A stretch of 48,201 nucleotides of DNA from Tetmemena sp. SeJ-2015 (Eukaryota > Ciliophora > Spirotrichea > Sporadotrichida > Oxytrichidae): assembly GCA_027382625.1 (NCBI GenBank), contig JAJKFJ010022930.1:1-48201 (forward strand), read 5' to 3'. Of the stretch, positions 14,001 to 25,026 are shown piece after piece. Position 1 is the stretch's first letter, and the number at the start of each line of letters is the position of its first letter. Below the pieces are notes generated by a model. The model searched no databases and was not told where the DNA came from. It worked only from the letters and a program-made list of their open reading frames with translations. Made by a program: the position numbers and the translations under genes.

Positions 14001-14982
14001 CACCCTTGTCAAATCTTATCTAGGCAAACACATTTATTGACTGAATTATCCTTCACATATTTCATCAGTTCTTTTTGGAGATCTTCTTTCTTCATTTTCA
14101 TTTAAATATTTCTGCCGAGATCGTTAAACCAATTTACAATGCTTTGATTTTCAAGAGTATTCTGCTTTATATACTTTAAATTGATTTCTTCAGGCATATC
14201 AGTCTTGAAGTTATTGCAAAGATTTTCAAACTGACTGATGAATCTATTATTTTCATTCTTCTAATTTTAAGCAATTCGTGAAAATCTAGCCTCTCTTATT
14301 CATTAAAGAGCTTCTCAATACTTTTCTTAAGTCGCTCAGCTCTCTTTTTAATTATATCTTGGCTCGTTTGTAAATTAATTATTCTAGATGACTTTCTTGT
14401 TTTCTAATGACTTTAAGTATTTCTTAGCTCTTGAGCTGCATCTCTTACATTTACTGCTTTCTTTGGTCTCTTACCTTTTGCATCTTACTTTGCTGATCGT
14501 TAAACTCATTCTATAATGAATTTTAATTCTTTCCTCATCTTTTTAATGAAGCGCAAAGGTTTCAAGTATCTGGGCATTTTTAATTTTCTTGTCTAATTCT
14601 TAGATGACTTTTTGAATCTCTTTGACTTTCTCCTTCACAAGAATCGCTTCTTCTCTGTTTCTGGTCAAGATTCTGGATGTATCATGGCAAATATTCGCAG
14701 TTAAATTCCTCTCTATCTATTCCCTCATCTACTTCGTCATTCTACTACTTTTTCTACTCCTCAATAATCTTCTTCTGAAGAGGCTCGGCTTGTGCTTAAC
14801 TTTGGGCACTCTGAAGAAAATGTCATTTGATAATGAAACTTACATTGCTCTTTTATTATTTCATTTCCCTCTCGATCCTAGTTTCAAAAGCATATTTCTT
14901 ATTAAATATTTCCATCAGTTGAGTTCATTAAGCTTTGGAAAATGGTGCTTTCGAACTACTGCGAGGAGAACTAATTCTTCAT
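11065..14982 (-). CDS. Gene C: coiled-coil protein, unidentified
   Basis: This minus-strand gene has a charged, Glu/Lys/Gln-rich product with long predicted coiled coils. Examples are KEKVKEIQKVIQELDKKIKN, LKRELSDLRKSIEKLF and a C-terminal run with KPEEFLDVYKKKIEEFKKHQ. It ends at TGA (11067-11065), convergent with gene B. Two clean GT-AG introns of 33 nt (13022-13054 and 14811-14843) show it is spliced normally. A few one-base frame breaks remain, for example near 14720 and 14900, and could be micro-IESs or sequence errors. The most upstream ATG in frame is at 14982. The composition fits a cytoskeletal or axonemal coiled-coil protein, but no family is recognised. A 139-codon ORF on the opposite strand is its shadow. 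Confidence 0.6.
13022..13054 (-). other. Spliceosomal intron, 33 nt
   Basis: On the minus strand, GTAAG...CTAG separates the in-frame exons ending SKSLAKIM and starting QEADMMVKVYNYAKF. Removal keeps a single frame. There is no flanking direct repeat, unlike the IESs, so this is a normal intron. Confidence 0.75.
14811..14843 (-). other. Spliceosomal intron, 33 nt
   Basis: GTAAGT...TTCAG lies on the minus strand between exons ending EREMKQQKSN and starting SAQSQAQAEPLQKK. It has the same length as the other intron of gene C. Confidence 0.7.
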
Positions 14983-15103
14983 TTTATTTATTCTCTGCTT
15001 TTATTACTCTAAATTTGAATCTTCCTCAAAGAATTGCTTAAATATGAAAATTCACTAATAAATACGATAAATAGGTTATAATAAGATTAGGAGTTACTGT
15101 ATT

Positions 15104-18100
15104 TCATATATACTTCTTAGTGGAGATCTTAAAGTCAGTAGGTCCCACATAAGTGCCGAACTTAATCCTGGTTTCAACATTTCCAGCATTAGTAGAGGGT
15201 CTTTGCATAATACTAGAGGGGTCGATGTAGATTCTTCCCTTTGCTACTTCTCTTTAGTCATCTTCAACTTCTCTTTTATGGGCTTTAGTATTTCCCTCAG
15301 TGTTTTAAATTTAGTACGGATTGTCTTCTGAAAGGATATGAGAGCTATAGTTGCTAGTGTCGTGGATAGGCAACTCATATGGATACGGTTAAGATTGATT
15401 AACAGACAAAAAATAAACTTATACATTACAACAAGTTAAGGTCTTGATTCAATGTGAGGTTAAAGTTCTACTGATGAAGAGGATTAGTTCCTTCGAAAGA
15501 ATTCTGGATATCATCTAGATTCCTGTAAATCTCATCAGCTTAAAAAAATACTTAAGAGGTGAGAATAATTTCATTTCCAAGAGTATTTTCTTCAATCTCC
15601 TGCTTCTCTTATTCCATTTAAAATATTATTTCGTACTAAAGATACTGAATCTTTTGCTTGCTCTGAATCAAAAGCTGCTCTATCAGTTAAAAGAATCAAA
15701 TATTTTATAAGTTTCTTGCTTTGGTATGGAGTGTCGTCTAAATTGATAAACTCTTCATGGTCTTATATACTGACGTACTTCTGGCCATTTAAGTTTAGTC
15801 TTTTTTAAGAGCCCTCGAGGATACTTTTTTCAAAGTCTTGGCTAAATGAATTGTTTGATATAGAGGATTCAAATGAGTCTCTCCTGAGTTTGCTGATATT
15901 GCTGCCTCTAGACATTAGCCTTTGAGAGCTATCAATAATGGGATTTGCTATATTAGACTCTATTTGAGTGTTGCTTTTATAGAGAGGTTTATCAGGCGAC
16001 TCCTCTAACTCAACTTCCAAATCTCTGGCAGATTTCTCAAAATCAGTTTGATGAGTTGTGTTAATAGTAGAGTCGATTATGCCTTTTTAGTATCCGTCTT
16101 TGTTTTTCTTGGGCTTCTTATCACTCTCTTCTTCTGTTCCAATTTCTACAGTTTTCTTGCTTTTGAATTTTTTAAGCAGATCCTTAAAGTACTTTTTAAT
16201 ATCTTTGTATTGCTTTTTAAAAGAAGTAAGAAAATATACTAATCAATTAGAAGTGTAGAGTTTCTGCAAAAGTGCTCCAAGGCCAATGGATAAATTAAAA
16301 GTTGTCAGAGCGACGAAAGCCCAGCCTATATTGTAAACCCACATATTTTAATAGATATGCTCTTATATAAAAAAAAGAGGAGAATTAAATTTAGAAAGAA
16401 TCAATTTACCTAATTGCGGAGCTTGGTACGAAATCTGTGAAAGTAAAGCAGAGCAAGAAGCATCCAATTAGAGTAGCTTCATTAAAAAATTCCAGGATGT
16501 TTAGGTACCTCTTATTAAATTAAGTTTAATTATTCATGGGCTGATATTTTATAAGATAAGAAAAGTATAATAGGGAGAAGAAGAGGTTTATGGATATTTA
16601 AAACACAGGATATCCACTGAGGTTTACCATAGTCATCGAAAAAAGTAGTCGACGCAACAGAAACAGTGGGCAAACAAGTACCACCCAATTATTTTTCTTC
16701 TTTATATCTACAGCATGAAATACTTTTAAATTTAAAAATAAATTTGCATGATACATGGTTTAGAACTTGATCTTGAATTGCTTCTTCTTCAGTTTCTTTC
16801 GATTAACAAGTAGAAATGTCAGCACAAAGAAAGGAAACACAGGAACTATAATCATAGTAATTATGCCCATGGAAGAGTTCAACTAGTCAGCTGGAGATAA
16901 ATAATTTTAATTTAAGATGAGAATGCCAAGGCTTGAAGTCCGATTAGAGCTGTGCAACTAAGGACTTACTTTTATTTTAGACCAAATAGCTTTGAATGAT
17001 GTAGCGAGTGAGACCATTGAAGAATAGTTTCTTATAGATTTTTAGGTATGCCTTCTCAAAGACTGAGAATTTTTTGCCCATGTACCTTAGAAAAATCATG
17101 ATGAATATCAGGAAGACCAGACCCACTAAATACAACAAGAACACTCCCATATTCTCTAAGAAACTGTAAGATTAAGTTAAGATAATAATTTGATCCATAG
17201 CCTGCATCAGATAAGTTTTAAGCTACTTCTTTGTTCTAACTAAGAGCGTTGAGCTTCAGTTTATTGAAGAGCGTCTTTGGACTAATAATCTTGAAGCTGA
17301 GCACACTCTACATGGTTTGGAGGAAGATTTCAGCGTTTGTAGGAAAGAGGATATCAAGACCTTGGATGTGAGTGATCAGTTGCAAAATGTTTATCATACT
17401 CCACACTCGTTTGAGAGATAATCGTCTTTGAAAGTATATGATAATATTGAGAAACTTACAAGAATACTTGGAGCGCTAGAGAAGATACTACTATACTAGC
17501 CACTGAACTTTGCGCAAAGTTAGCGAAGCTTTAAAGAGCTCTTGTTTATGCTGAAAATAGTTCTAAAGAGTATAAATTTTACAATTATCAGGTAGCTGTG
17601 CTGGCACCTAGGCTCCAACCTTTTGCATTAAAATAAATGATTCATATAGTTGACTGGGACCATGCCTGATTCAGTTCTGAACTGGCCATTTTCGACAAAA
17701 GTAATGATGATTTTGTCTTTAGTAGAAGAGGTCGAAACTAGAGAGGCGTCTGAGAAGGTAAGTTACATCTACATGAACATCCCATCGAATAGAGTTATCT
17801 GCCAGTCAGTGACTGACACATTATTGCCGTTGTTGTTATAGTAGTCGACATTTAGCTGAGAGGAATTGAATTTGGTAAAATTATCAGGAACAGCCATGCT
17901 TTGTGAGAATCTAATTGAAGCAATACCCTTAACTGAAATGCTACTCACAATTACTGAAACAGGAGATGTTTTCTGAGCAGTATCTTTTTTCTGAACTATT
18001 TGCCCATTCACTTTTGCTTAATTCGGGTTTGGCTGCTACTACCCCTGTCCTTGCTATCCTTATCCTCCTTACTATCCTTGCCCCTATTAACCTTAGCCTT

Positions 18101-21100
18101 GACTCTAGCCTTGTCCTTAGCCCTATCCCTGACCTGAGCCCTATCCATTCTAACCTTAGCCGTTGTCACCTTATCCCTCCTAGCCTTATCCACCTCCTTA
18201 TACCTAATTTAGTCAATGACTTTATATAAGATAATTTTGATCATTTAATCAGTGCCTCCTTATCCTTAACCCTATCCGCCATTCTCCCCATTACCCCCAC
18301 TGGTACCTCCATAATATTGAAAAAAATAATTTTCTTCATTGTTGGCACCACCATTGTTGTTATTACCCCCTCCACCATTATTGTTGTTACCTCCTCCACC
18401 ATTGTTATTATTCCCATTATTGTTGTTGTTTGTAGCCATTTATACAATACTTATTTATTGAATATAAAAGCTTTAATTTGATAAGTTTAGATTTGAGAGT
18501 CAGCATAGACAACTTGCGTAGCGAAGGTGCTGTTATCAGCAAGTATAGTAACTTGCATTAGATAGGTAGTGTTCTTTGATCCATATACATTGCTGTCCTT
18601 CAACATTATTTGGAAAAAGTACATGTTATCAATTATACTACTATTTTTTGTAAATGCCTTTATTACTTGACTTAGGTGTAATAGTCAACTGTCTGTTAAT
18701 CGTATTCAGGCTCAAGAAAGTCCTTCCATTCAGAACTGAAAGAGAGTAGGAGTCAGAATCGGGATCACTCACTGTTGGCAGAGTTGTAGTTATACTTTCT
18801 CCTATTCTTACGAACAAAGAGGGCAATCATAATATTCCACAAACAATATCATCTTATATTTTAAGTTTAAAATATAAAAGTTTATCAATTTATTGTTTCA
18901 TCCTAAGTTGAATTCAGCCAAGATTTTATTCATAATATTTTTATGATATAAATAACTTTTCAATTATGATTATTTTAACTTTAATTTAGACAATTTAAAC
19001 CACTTTCCAAAGTCAAACTTTTCTTTTTTTAGGAAAAAATAATTCTCCTATTCTATTTTTATCTAAATAATATTTGAATAATCGTTAAGAACAAGTTTTA
19101 GATTTATTTTATATTTGGTGAAGACTGAGTCAAAAGTAGGAGGGCCCAAATTACTTAAAATTAAATTAAAGGTGTCAACAGAAACAGTGAAAACAGCTGT
19201 GGATGCTGAAGCTGTTGATGGACTTGGACATGTGGCAGTTACCTTCATCAAGTAATCTTTCTTGTCTGTAGTTTGAGCAACTGAAACCTTGTTTGTGGAC
19301 GAGTCAAAGCTAATGCCTGCAGGAGTGGAAGCAGAGTTGCCATTTACTGTGAAAGAGTATGTAAAGGAAGTGTTAATGCAATTATAGTTAAGGGTGAAGG
19401 GAGCTAAACTTATAGACAGTGGGGCTGTTGCTTTTTATCCAAATTATATACATATATCGAGAATACTCATAAAGAAGAGGAGATAAAGTTGGAGCAGTTA
19501 CTACAACGGGCGACTTAGCTGTTGTACAAAAGGTATTCTCGAAGTAAGTTGTAGTTTCAGTGGGCACCATTTGGAAATTAGCAATATCTGAGCTGAACAC
19601 CCAATTAATTGCAGTTTAAGAGAAAACTTATGGCCCCATAGTAGTAGTTGTTTGATATGTACCTGGGTCAGCTATCGCTGTTAAGTTGAATTTATTATTC
19701 TGAGTTAGAGTTATACAGTTCAAGAAATCAAGTGGGTTATTACTAATGAACAAATTTAAAACTTAAACTCACAAGAATTAAAAAAATTCTAATTTTATAG
19801 GTAATTCTATACAGAGAAAATAAAAAGATATATTATATAGCTGAGAATTTAATAAAAAAGAGAATTAAATTAATAATAAATATTCTAATATCGAAATCCT
19901 TGGCAGTTGAAGTGTGAGATTTGGGGCTGAAATTATTACCATTCGATTAAGCATGAAATTCTAAACAACTTTCATCCTTGCAACTTCTTCGTAGGAGTTG
20001 TGTGTAGAGAGTTACTTTCGTCATAAGTTTGTGAACTTGGCTAATTTCTTGGTTCGGAGACAAATTCATCAAGATCTCATAGCAAAGAGCTCCTATCTTA
20101 ATGGCAGTAGAACAGACTTCTATTAAAATTAAATGAGCTATCGAACAAGTCCCATATTGGTCTAGTTATCTCCCGGTTTAACGGCCAACATTTTACAACT
20201 CTATATTTATTATTTTAATTTAATTCCGATTTTCATTTAAATTTTAACTATAATGAAGCCAGTTTTAAATGAGAAAGTTGTGGAACCAAAGCTATTAGCA
20301 GTTCCAAACATGAATAAAGCCTGTGTCGTCTGAACTGATCTCACTCTGTAGCCATCGAAGTTAGTTGCTGATACTTTAGGGAACTATATCTTCTATACAG
20401 CATTGATGTTCTGATCTATTCTGGTTAATATAGAAATAAATAACTTCAAAATGTGAGAAGGAAAGTGATGGAAGTTGAATCTGTGTCTTGCTAAACATAC
20501 ATCAAAGCCACCACCATCTTATCAGTTACTGTGATTAGTTAGTTACAACTGCCTGGTTAATTGAATGCAAAATTAATGGGAGCACCCTGCTAAGTATAAG
20601 TAGAATCTAGATTTATCTACCCAAACAATGCGAAGGTGTTACTGCTGGAGTCTATTGTTTTCCCGCAAAAATTATATTTAAAATTAAGCTGATTTTAAGT
20701 AACACTATTCGCGTCTGTGAACGTAAATGCTGAAACACCATTGAACCTAGTTTTCGCAGTGGCTGTTTCGTCAGACCAGAGCTTCAACTGCGGTTACAAA
20801 TTATCAATACAAAAATTTATTTTTCAAATTAGCGTCAAGACCAAAAAGAGCATTGAGTTGCTTTGAAGGGTTTGGAGGGGTTTGAGGTTAATTATAAGTT
20901 GCTGTGACTACTATATATTAAAGTCCTCTGAAGGCATGAATGTTATATGGCTGCACTTATTTTCCGACTGATGTAACCCCTACCTAAATAATCTTGAAGC
21001 TAGGAGTAGCAAGATTTCCTTTAACTATAACCCACTAAACTGAGTTGAGAAGGTAAGTAAAAATGATGTTTTCATTAGAGTCATAGATCAAACCACTCGC

Positions 21101-21716
21101 GAAAATATCAGCACTCGATGAAGACTGAGAAACTAAAATCTGGAGCAGATTTCCATTTCCAGAATCAAAAATTGCAATAGAAGCTAATAAATATTAAAAC
21201 TCTTCCATCTGCCAAAGCTGCTATTTTGTTACCATCTTTCTAATAGGTACACTCAGAGAATGATGTGAGAACAGTTGATCCCATACTCTTTAGGTATAGA
21301 GCATACTTCAGAGTTCCTTTTTAATCCCAAGATACGAGCAAGGGTAAAAATAAAAGTGCTATGTTTGTGCTAGTAGCTTAATTAACTAAATTAGCTCCAG
21401 TGGCTTAGCCACACCCAATCAGATTGTAAAAGGGATCCACATCTCCAGAGTAGAAAAATTGGTTGCTGTTTGTATGGCCGAAAATACGGGGATAAGTCTC
21501 AGAGAAACATTGTGTTTGTAATGCACTTATGTTTTTCCATGGCTCGAGAAGTAAAAAGCCACTAGAAAAAGTAAAAAAAGTAAAGAAGCTTACATAATAA
21601 AATGAAGCAGGTGTTTTATTAGCATAAACCTCATCATTATTTTTAGAATTAATAAAATGAAGCAATATTAAGTAGGTATATCCTATAAATTAGAGATATT
21701 TGTTCATGAATCTCAT
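15104..21716 (-). CDS. Gene D: propeller/cadherin-like membrane protein with IESs
   Basis: The start is ATG at 21716, opening with a hydrophobic signal-like segment (MRFMNKYLQFIGYTYLILLH). A propeller-like region follows (FGHTNSNQFFYSGDVDPF, IAALADGRV, IAIFDSGNGNLLQILVS). Next come cadherin-like segments (TYSFTVNGNSASTPAGISFD, SVLNGRTFLSLNTINRQL), an Asn/Gly then Gly/Gln linker, and the block ASIRFSQSMAVPDNF...WQITLFDG. The multi-pass domain includes GVFLLYLVGLVFLIFIMIFL and TMIIVPVFPFFVLTFLLV. The cytoplasmic tail (from ELEESPDKPLYK) is coiled-coil-like, rich in Gln/Glu, and ends in GTYVGPTDFKISTKKYI before TGA. The raw frame breaks repeatedly; five breaks are closed by removing one direct repeat plus insert (15399, 15665, 17157, 18193, 21176). 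Function is probably surface-exposed binding; the ligand is unknown. Confidence 0.8.
15399..15439 (-). other. IES, 37 bp, pointer TTAA
   Basis: TTAA lies at 15399-15402 and 15436-15439, 37 bp apart. The upstream frame (LTLNQDLN) would otherwise run into TGA. Joining at TTAA gives DLNQSQPYPYELPIHDTSN and continues open to the natural stop at 15104. There is no GT-AG pair at these borders. Other repeats nearby give the wrong frame. Confidence 0.65.
15665..15700 (-). other. IES, 28 bp, 8-bp pointer GAATCAAA
   Basis: GAATCAAA occurs at 15665-15672 and 15693-15700 (plus strand), 28 bp apart. In gene D the frame through KKLIKYL leads to TGA, and the downstream coiled-coil frame is offset by one. 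Deleting one pointer plus the 20-bp spacer gives KKLIKYLIQSKQKIQYLQYE and an open frame beyond. An 8-bp repeat that also fixes the frame is unlikely by chance. Confidence 0.82.
17157..17176 (-). other. IES, 16 bp, pointer TAAG (CTTA in gene sense)
   Basis: TAAG at 17157-17160 and 17173-17176 are 16 bp apart. Joining them changes the frame so that GYGSNYYLN runs into LENMGVFLLYLVGLVF, a transmembrane segment aligning with GYSSSNIIYNLGSNNFYIW of genes A and B. Without removal the membrane segment is out of frame. Confidence 0.65.
18015..18440 (-). repeat. Asn/Gly and Gly/Gln low-complexity linker of gene D
   Basis: In gene sense, AAT/AAC and GGT/GGA codons encode Asn and Gly runs at about 18310-18440. 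A second tract at about 18015-18190 alternates Gly with Gln, mostly as GGN-TAG/TAA/CAA. The Gly/Gln tract exists only if TAA and TAG mean Gln, which is direct support for the ciliate code. The tract sits between the cadherin-like repeats and the membrane-proximal domain, so it is probably a flexible extracellular linker. Confidence 0.75.
18193..18263 (-). other. IES, 62 bp, 9-bp pointer CCTCCTTAT
   Basis: CCTCCTTAT occurs at 18193-18201 and 18255-18263, 62 bp apart. The insert sits between the Asn/Gly tract and the Gly/Gln tract of gene D, which are in different raw frames. Removing one pointer plus the AT-rich insert fuses them in one frame (GQGQGQGGGQGQEGQGD). The tract itself is repetitive, so some repeat is expected, but the AT-rich insert is clearly foreign to it. 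Confidence 0.75.
21176..21189 (-). other. Candidate 10-bp IES, pointer TATT (gene sense)
   Basis: AATA on the plus strand at 21176-21179 and 21186-21189 are 10 bp apart. Joining restores gene D from ADGRVLIF to IAIFDSGNGNLLQ; the unjoined frame ends at TGA. The pointer is short, so the exact borders are uncertain. Confidence 0.5.
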
Positions 21717-21847
21717 TTTACAAAGCATCTGATGAAATTACGAATTACTTAGATTAAGTGGGTTTAAAACTTAAATACACGAGATTTACAACCTAAATCT
21801 AAATATTAATTATAGATGTTTAAATACGATTGAATTATTTTTATTGC

Positions 21848-21858
21848 TCAGAGTAAAA
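21848..21858 (-). other. Scrambling pointer TTTTACTCTGA, N-terminal block
   Basis: The 11-mer reads TTTTACTCTGA in gene sense (minus strand). The identical 11-mer lies in gene sense at 25016-25026 on the plus strand. Both copies are in the same codon phase (TTT TAC TCT GA), so joining them fuses the two half genes in frame. Confidence 0.75.
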
Positions 21859-24855
21859 GTTTTAGATTATATTACTGTCAATCAACTGGGATTAGGAATC
21901 CAAAATTTAATAATTGAGAGTGCAATAGGAGAGATCCGTAGTGAAGGGATCGAATTAATAATATTTGGTAGGAGCTCCAACATAATATTCCACAACACTT
22001 AAAGTTGGCACTGAGATTAAATTATAAAAATATTGCAGCCTTTGAGCAATAAGACCACACATATAGAGTAAAAGAGGCTACATAATATTGGGCAGTGTTT
22101 ATTGTTGCTTTTAATTAGATAGTGTAATTTTTAACATCGCTTTCTGAATCAGTGTAAACTACAAATGTTCTATTGAGGTTAGAGAAAGAAAGGTATTTTG
22201 GTTGTTGAGTAGAAAAAAAGTTATCAATTTGTTTTAGAAACTACTTCATAGATAAAATTTAAGCCCGGACAGCTGGTGTCATTTATTGTAAACTCGCTAA
22301 ATTAATACAGCAAATAAGGCGTCTAAAATTAAAAATAATTATTATTGCTCTAAATATCTTTGATAGTAGGATTAACTATAAAATAACTTAAATTCATTTG
22401 AATTGTGGCAGTTTAAATTTAAAAAGTTTCTAGTGATATTAGGTAGTTTATAAAATTCTCAGATTTTTCTAACTTCAAAGTATTCAGAGGGAATACTTAA
22501 CTCAGGTTTATAAAAAAGGCAAGTCAAGAGGTACAAATTGACAAATAAGAAAACCTACATATTCAATTAATAACTACCAAAATCATAATTAAATACTTCA
22601 GAAATTCATTTTATTTTAATTTCAAATTAAGCAATCTGGTGTTCCGGAGACGGCAGTATTATTGTTTACCAAAAAGTTTTTTAAATTTTTAGGATCCTAA
22701 GTTATAATCATCTAGACTGTATACTCTTAGTCTGTTAGTGTGGAATATATAATAAAAGTTTAAAACTGCTAAAGTTAAGCAACATTATTGAAAATAAAAA
22801 TTAAAACCATTTTTCATGCAATAAATGGAATATGTTTATAGTTGGCATAGATTAAAGAGTAACTACAAGCGCCGTAAAAGTTACAGAAGTTAGAGTTGTG
22901 TTAGTAAAATAAATAAAGTATTAACCAAGCCATCAACTGGTTAAATTGTCATATTCTAACATACGAAAGAGCTGTTTTAAAAAATAAATCAATAAATTAA
23001 AATACAAATTTGAGGTTACAATTGATTGGGCCTATATTTTTGAGTTCTTTAAATAAGATTAAATCTTACTGAATAGTAATAAGCGGAGGAATTTCCAGTC
23101 ACAAACCCCACACTATATGGACTCCAGATATGGTCGTAACTCAATTATCTATAATTTAATTTTCTTGATAATTTTATTACTTTATTGATCCTACTACATA
23201 AAAAGCATTAATCTATGAAGGCAAGCCAGTGTAAAATTAGTTTTCTGGGTACTCAAGAACTGTTAACTATAATGAATAAACATTAGAATAGAATTACCTC
23301 TGAGTAGTATATCCTCATATTTGAATATACAAATGATATTCTTCCAGCTATTTTAATTTTAACATAGACCTCGACTTTAGGAGACAAGTTTTACACTAGA
23401 AACTAAACAACTGGGAAATTTTAAGTATCAAGTTGCAGGCATCTCTGAAAATAAATTAAATTAGAAATTGTGTCATTAACCTGGAAAAGACATTATTCTT
23501 AAAGTCTATATTTACCTCAAATTTATTTTCAAAGAGTAATCTTGATCCTGCTATTAAATGGTAAGCAGGAATTGGTTATTGCTTAAATTGTAATTGCTAA
23601 TATAATTTTAATATTTAGTATCTTCTTATAGAATCTCGAATTGCAAGATAGCCAAGCATTATGCCGTCACCACTTTCAGCGCTAAACCATAAATAGTAAA
23701 GCGAGTCAGTAGTCTCAGTTCTTATAGAAAACTAAGTAACCACGTTAAGTAATAAATACTAATTAAGTATTTTAATTCGTAGCCAATTGCGCTTTAGAAT
23801 CTAAATTTTTATTATCCTATTGATTGGAGATACTTGAAGGAAGAGTTATAAATAAAAGTTGTATTGAACAACTGCTGCATAAGTTAGTCCATTCGCTACA
23901 ATCTATCCTCCTGAAAAGGATTTAAGAGAAATAAATCATATAAATTAAAAAGTAGTAAGTAATATTGTTCATGCTATAATCTATCATTTAAAATGGTAAA
24001 TATTTTTTATATAATTTATCATAACTAATTTTAAAAACTCTTGGAGTCCCTAAGACACATTTAATTTTCAAAGACTCTTACCTGGCTCGTTAAAGACTAC
24101 AAACTTGTCCGAGTTTATGATGTTTGAAAGGGAACCTAGTTTAACCTAAAAATAATTTAAAGCCTGCACGATGGCAAATTACTAGCTATCGTACTATCAA
24201 TTTAGTAAATTAATTAAATTATGATAGTTTTTATTTTAATTTGCTAATATCCTGCCATAACTAGTCTATCAAAAATAATTTATAATTTGTATTAATTTAT
24301 CCGCACTTGCGAAATAAATAAGAAAAAAGAGATTGAACCTTGTGTAATTGAAAATGTTGTAGTCCCAAGTTAATAGGAGCCAACAAACGATCCTGTTACA
24401 AAATTTACCAAAACTAGCACTAGAGGTCTACCAGCCTAATTATCGAAGGTGGCAACAATTTTATCACGCCCTTTTTGCACTGCAAGGGCACTAATATCAT
24501 CGTAGGTTGTATCAAATGTCTAAATCCACTTAATCCCACCTGCCGACATCGCCAAAAGCAAGAAAGCGTTCGGTTAGTTCTAAGTGGAAACATATTTTAT
24601 TTTGTAAACAATACTTGAAGAAGAACTTGATCCTCCAAAAAAAAAATTTTCTCCAATCACTAAGTTAAAGTATTAATCCGAGTCCATTGCACTGAATTTA
24701 GTCATTCCGTCTTAAAATTAATATTCTGAGCCGCCAATTGCCAAGGGTTAAAAATCGAAACAGTTAGTAGCTTATTTTGAATTTTCAAGTAGGTTTATCA
24801 AGAGAAAGCTCATTGCTAAAATTCTAAAATATCCAAGGTGAATTCTATTCTTCAT
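21848..24855 (-). CDS. Gene E/F, N-terminal half (inverted MDS block)
   Basis: The start is ATG at 24855 with a signal-like leader (MKNRIHLGYFRILAMSFLLI). A propeller-like region follows (CFDFQPLAIGGSEYQF, MDSDQYFNLVIGENFFFGG, FDTTYDDISALAVQKGRDKI). Cadherin-like segments come next (YDHIWSPYSVGFVTGNSSAY, SVVEYYVGAPTKYYQFDPF). The block stops in the middle of a cadherin-like domain (ILDSQSQLIDSNIIQNF) at the pointer 21858-21848, with no membrane domain. The continuation of that domain is found on the opposite strand from 25016. Many frame breaks suggest further short IESs inside; their borders were not worked out. Divergent but unrelated genes are an alternative, made unlikely by the shared pointer and the half-domain ends. 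Confidence 0.72.
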
Positions 24856-25015
24856 TTTAGGGCAAATATATTAATAATTTAGATTAGGAGTTTCTTATAA
24901 ATTTGTAAAAAAGCAATTTAATGATAATTTGTGCATAAGTATCTAAAAACTATTATAACATTTGTAAATATCTTAAATTTAGCTTGTCATTATCGCATCA
25001 AAAATTTTTTTTTAT

Positions 25016-25026
25016 TTTTACTCTGA
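25016..25026 (+). other. Scrambling pointer TTTTACTCTGA, C-terminal block
   Basis: This is the partner of 21848-21858. After it the frame reads through DNQTILLNLL to MKIAIQTNDLSFVGDQVYLI, which completes the cadherin-like domain begun in the minus-strand block. Confidence 0.75.

Noticed and set aside
14622..15041. 139-codon plus-strand ORF
   Set aside because: It is the antisense shadow of gene C: the minus strand has coiled-coil exons, a canonical 33-nt intron and TAA/TAG Gln codons in the same interval.
15393..15445. CTTAAC direct repeat (47 bp apart) as the IES border
   Set aside because: Joining there puts the gene D tail in the wrong frame; the TTAA pair 37 bp apart gives the correct one.
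21566..21600. GTAAGC...CTAG as a spliceosomal intron near the start of gene D
   Set aside because: Removing these 32 nt throws the frame off the propeller-like region, whereas reading through stays in frame. It might still work together with another insert.
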